Shown here one piece after another: positions 13,597 through 13,684 of a stretch of DNA of 13,684 nt. The position numbers and the translations under genes are program-made. Where the stretch lies: positions 1 to 13,684 of the forward strand of contig CAMNJD010000361.1 of the NCBI GenBank assembly GCA_946540705.1. The letters run 5' to 3'. The stretch comes from an uncultured Ruminococcus sp. GTDB lineage: Bacteria; Bacillota; Clostridia; Oscillospirales; Ruminococcaceae. The notes under the pieces are model-generated. The model made no database searches and had not been told where the DNA came from. It saw only the letters and a program-made list of their open reading frames with translations. Position 1 is the stretch's first letter, and every line of letters begins with the position of its first letter.

Positions 13597-13684
13597 GGGT
13601 ATGTAATTTTTTAGGTGGTCGGAAAAATAAGGTTAAAACAAATAGTTTTAATTTCGCCCATATTAAAAGTTTCGCTCAAGCCTT
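13597..13684. other. AT-rich non-coding edge, possible start of an intergenic repeat
   Basis: Composition switches abruptly from the GC-rich style of the window to A/T runs. It contains a perfect 7-bp inverted repeat, TTAAAAC (13633-13639) and GTTTTAA (13645-13651). The last 20 bases (13665-13684) resemble, from memory, the left end of a hairpin-rich intergenic repeat common in Ruminococcaceae genomes, but the window is cut there. I see no gene. Confidence 0.3.

Noticed and set aside
1..13684. CRISPR array, tRNA/rRNA genes, transposase or integrase genes
   Set aside because: I found no regularly spaced direct repeats, no tRNA- or rRNA-like sequence and no mobile-element protein; nearly all the sequence is accounted for by the listed genes.

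Overview
The window looks like a chromosomal segment of a GC-rich, spore-forming Clostridia bacterium, probably a gut Ruminococcus or other Oscillospiraceae relative. The evidence is an intact sigma-K-type sporulation factor, strong Firmicutes-style Shine-Dalgarno sequences (GGGGAGG, AAGGAGG), the translation/flavin gene order rbfA-nrnA-truB-ribF, and a carboxynorspermidine/carboxyspermidine polyamine route. The genus is inferred, not demonstrated. There is no CRISPR array, tRNA, rRNA or transposase gene.

Layout. (1) Positions 1-3351 hold a rightward housekeeping operon: the tail of an unidentified gene (the infB slot by synteny), then rbfA (ribosome maturation), nrnA (DHH-family nanoRNase/pAp phosphatase), truB (tRNA pseudouridine 55 synthase) and ribF (bifunctional riboflavin kinase/FAD synthetase). 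(2) Positions 3352-3485 are a 134-base leader with a possible -10 element and a strong 13-bp hairpin just upstream of the next ribosome binding site. (3) Positions 3486-8400 hold a Gld-like ABC module: ATPase, six-helix ABC-2 permease, a GldG-like membrane-anchored protein and a DUF4340-like protein with an internal duplication. All four are packed as one operon; the transported substrate is unknown. (4) Positions 8454-12801 run on in the same direction: an unidentified 95-residue soluble protein, carboxynorspermidine/carboxyspermidine dehydrogenase, the decarboxylase NspC, a small two-helix membrane protein (DUF3592-like) and agmatine deiminase AguA. (5) On the opposite strand, sigK (12790-13479) overlaps the 3' end of aguA tail to tail by 12 bases. 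(6) Positions 13480-13684 hold a candidate sporulation-type promoter for sigK, an intrinsic terminator oriented for rightward transcription, and an abrupt AT-rich stretch whose last bases may begin an intergenic repeat.

How the genes fit together. AguA would turn agmatine into N-carbamoylputrescine. The amidohydrolase AguB needed to release putrescine is not in the window. The dehydrogenase and NspC would then make spermidine (or norspermidine) from aspartate semialdehyde plus a diamine, without S-adenosylmethionine decarboxylase. The small membrane protein is locked between nspC and aguA by a 1-base gap and a 1-base overlap.

The points most worth a second look are: the aguA/sigK convergent overlap, where the nearest rightward terminator I see lies beyond the far end of sigK, predicting an RNA antisense to all of sigK; the uncharacterised Gld-like export module joined without a clear break to polyamine genes; and the two small unknown proteins embedded in that run.
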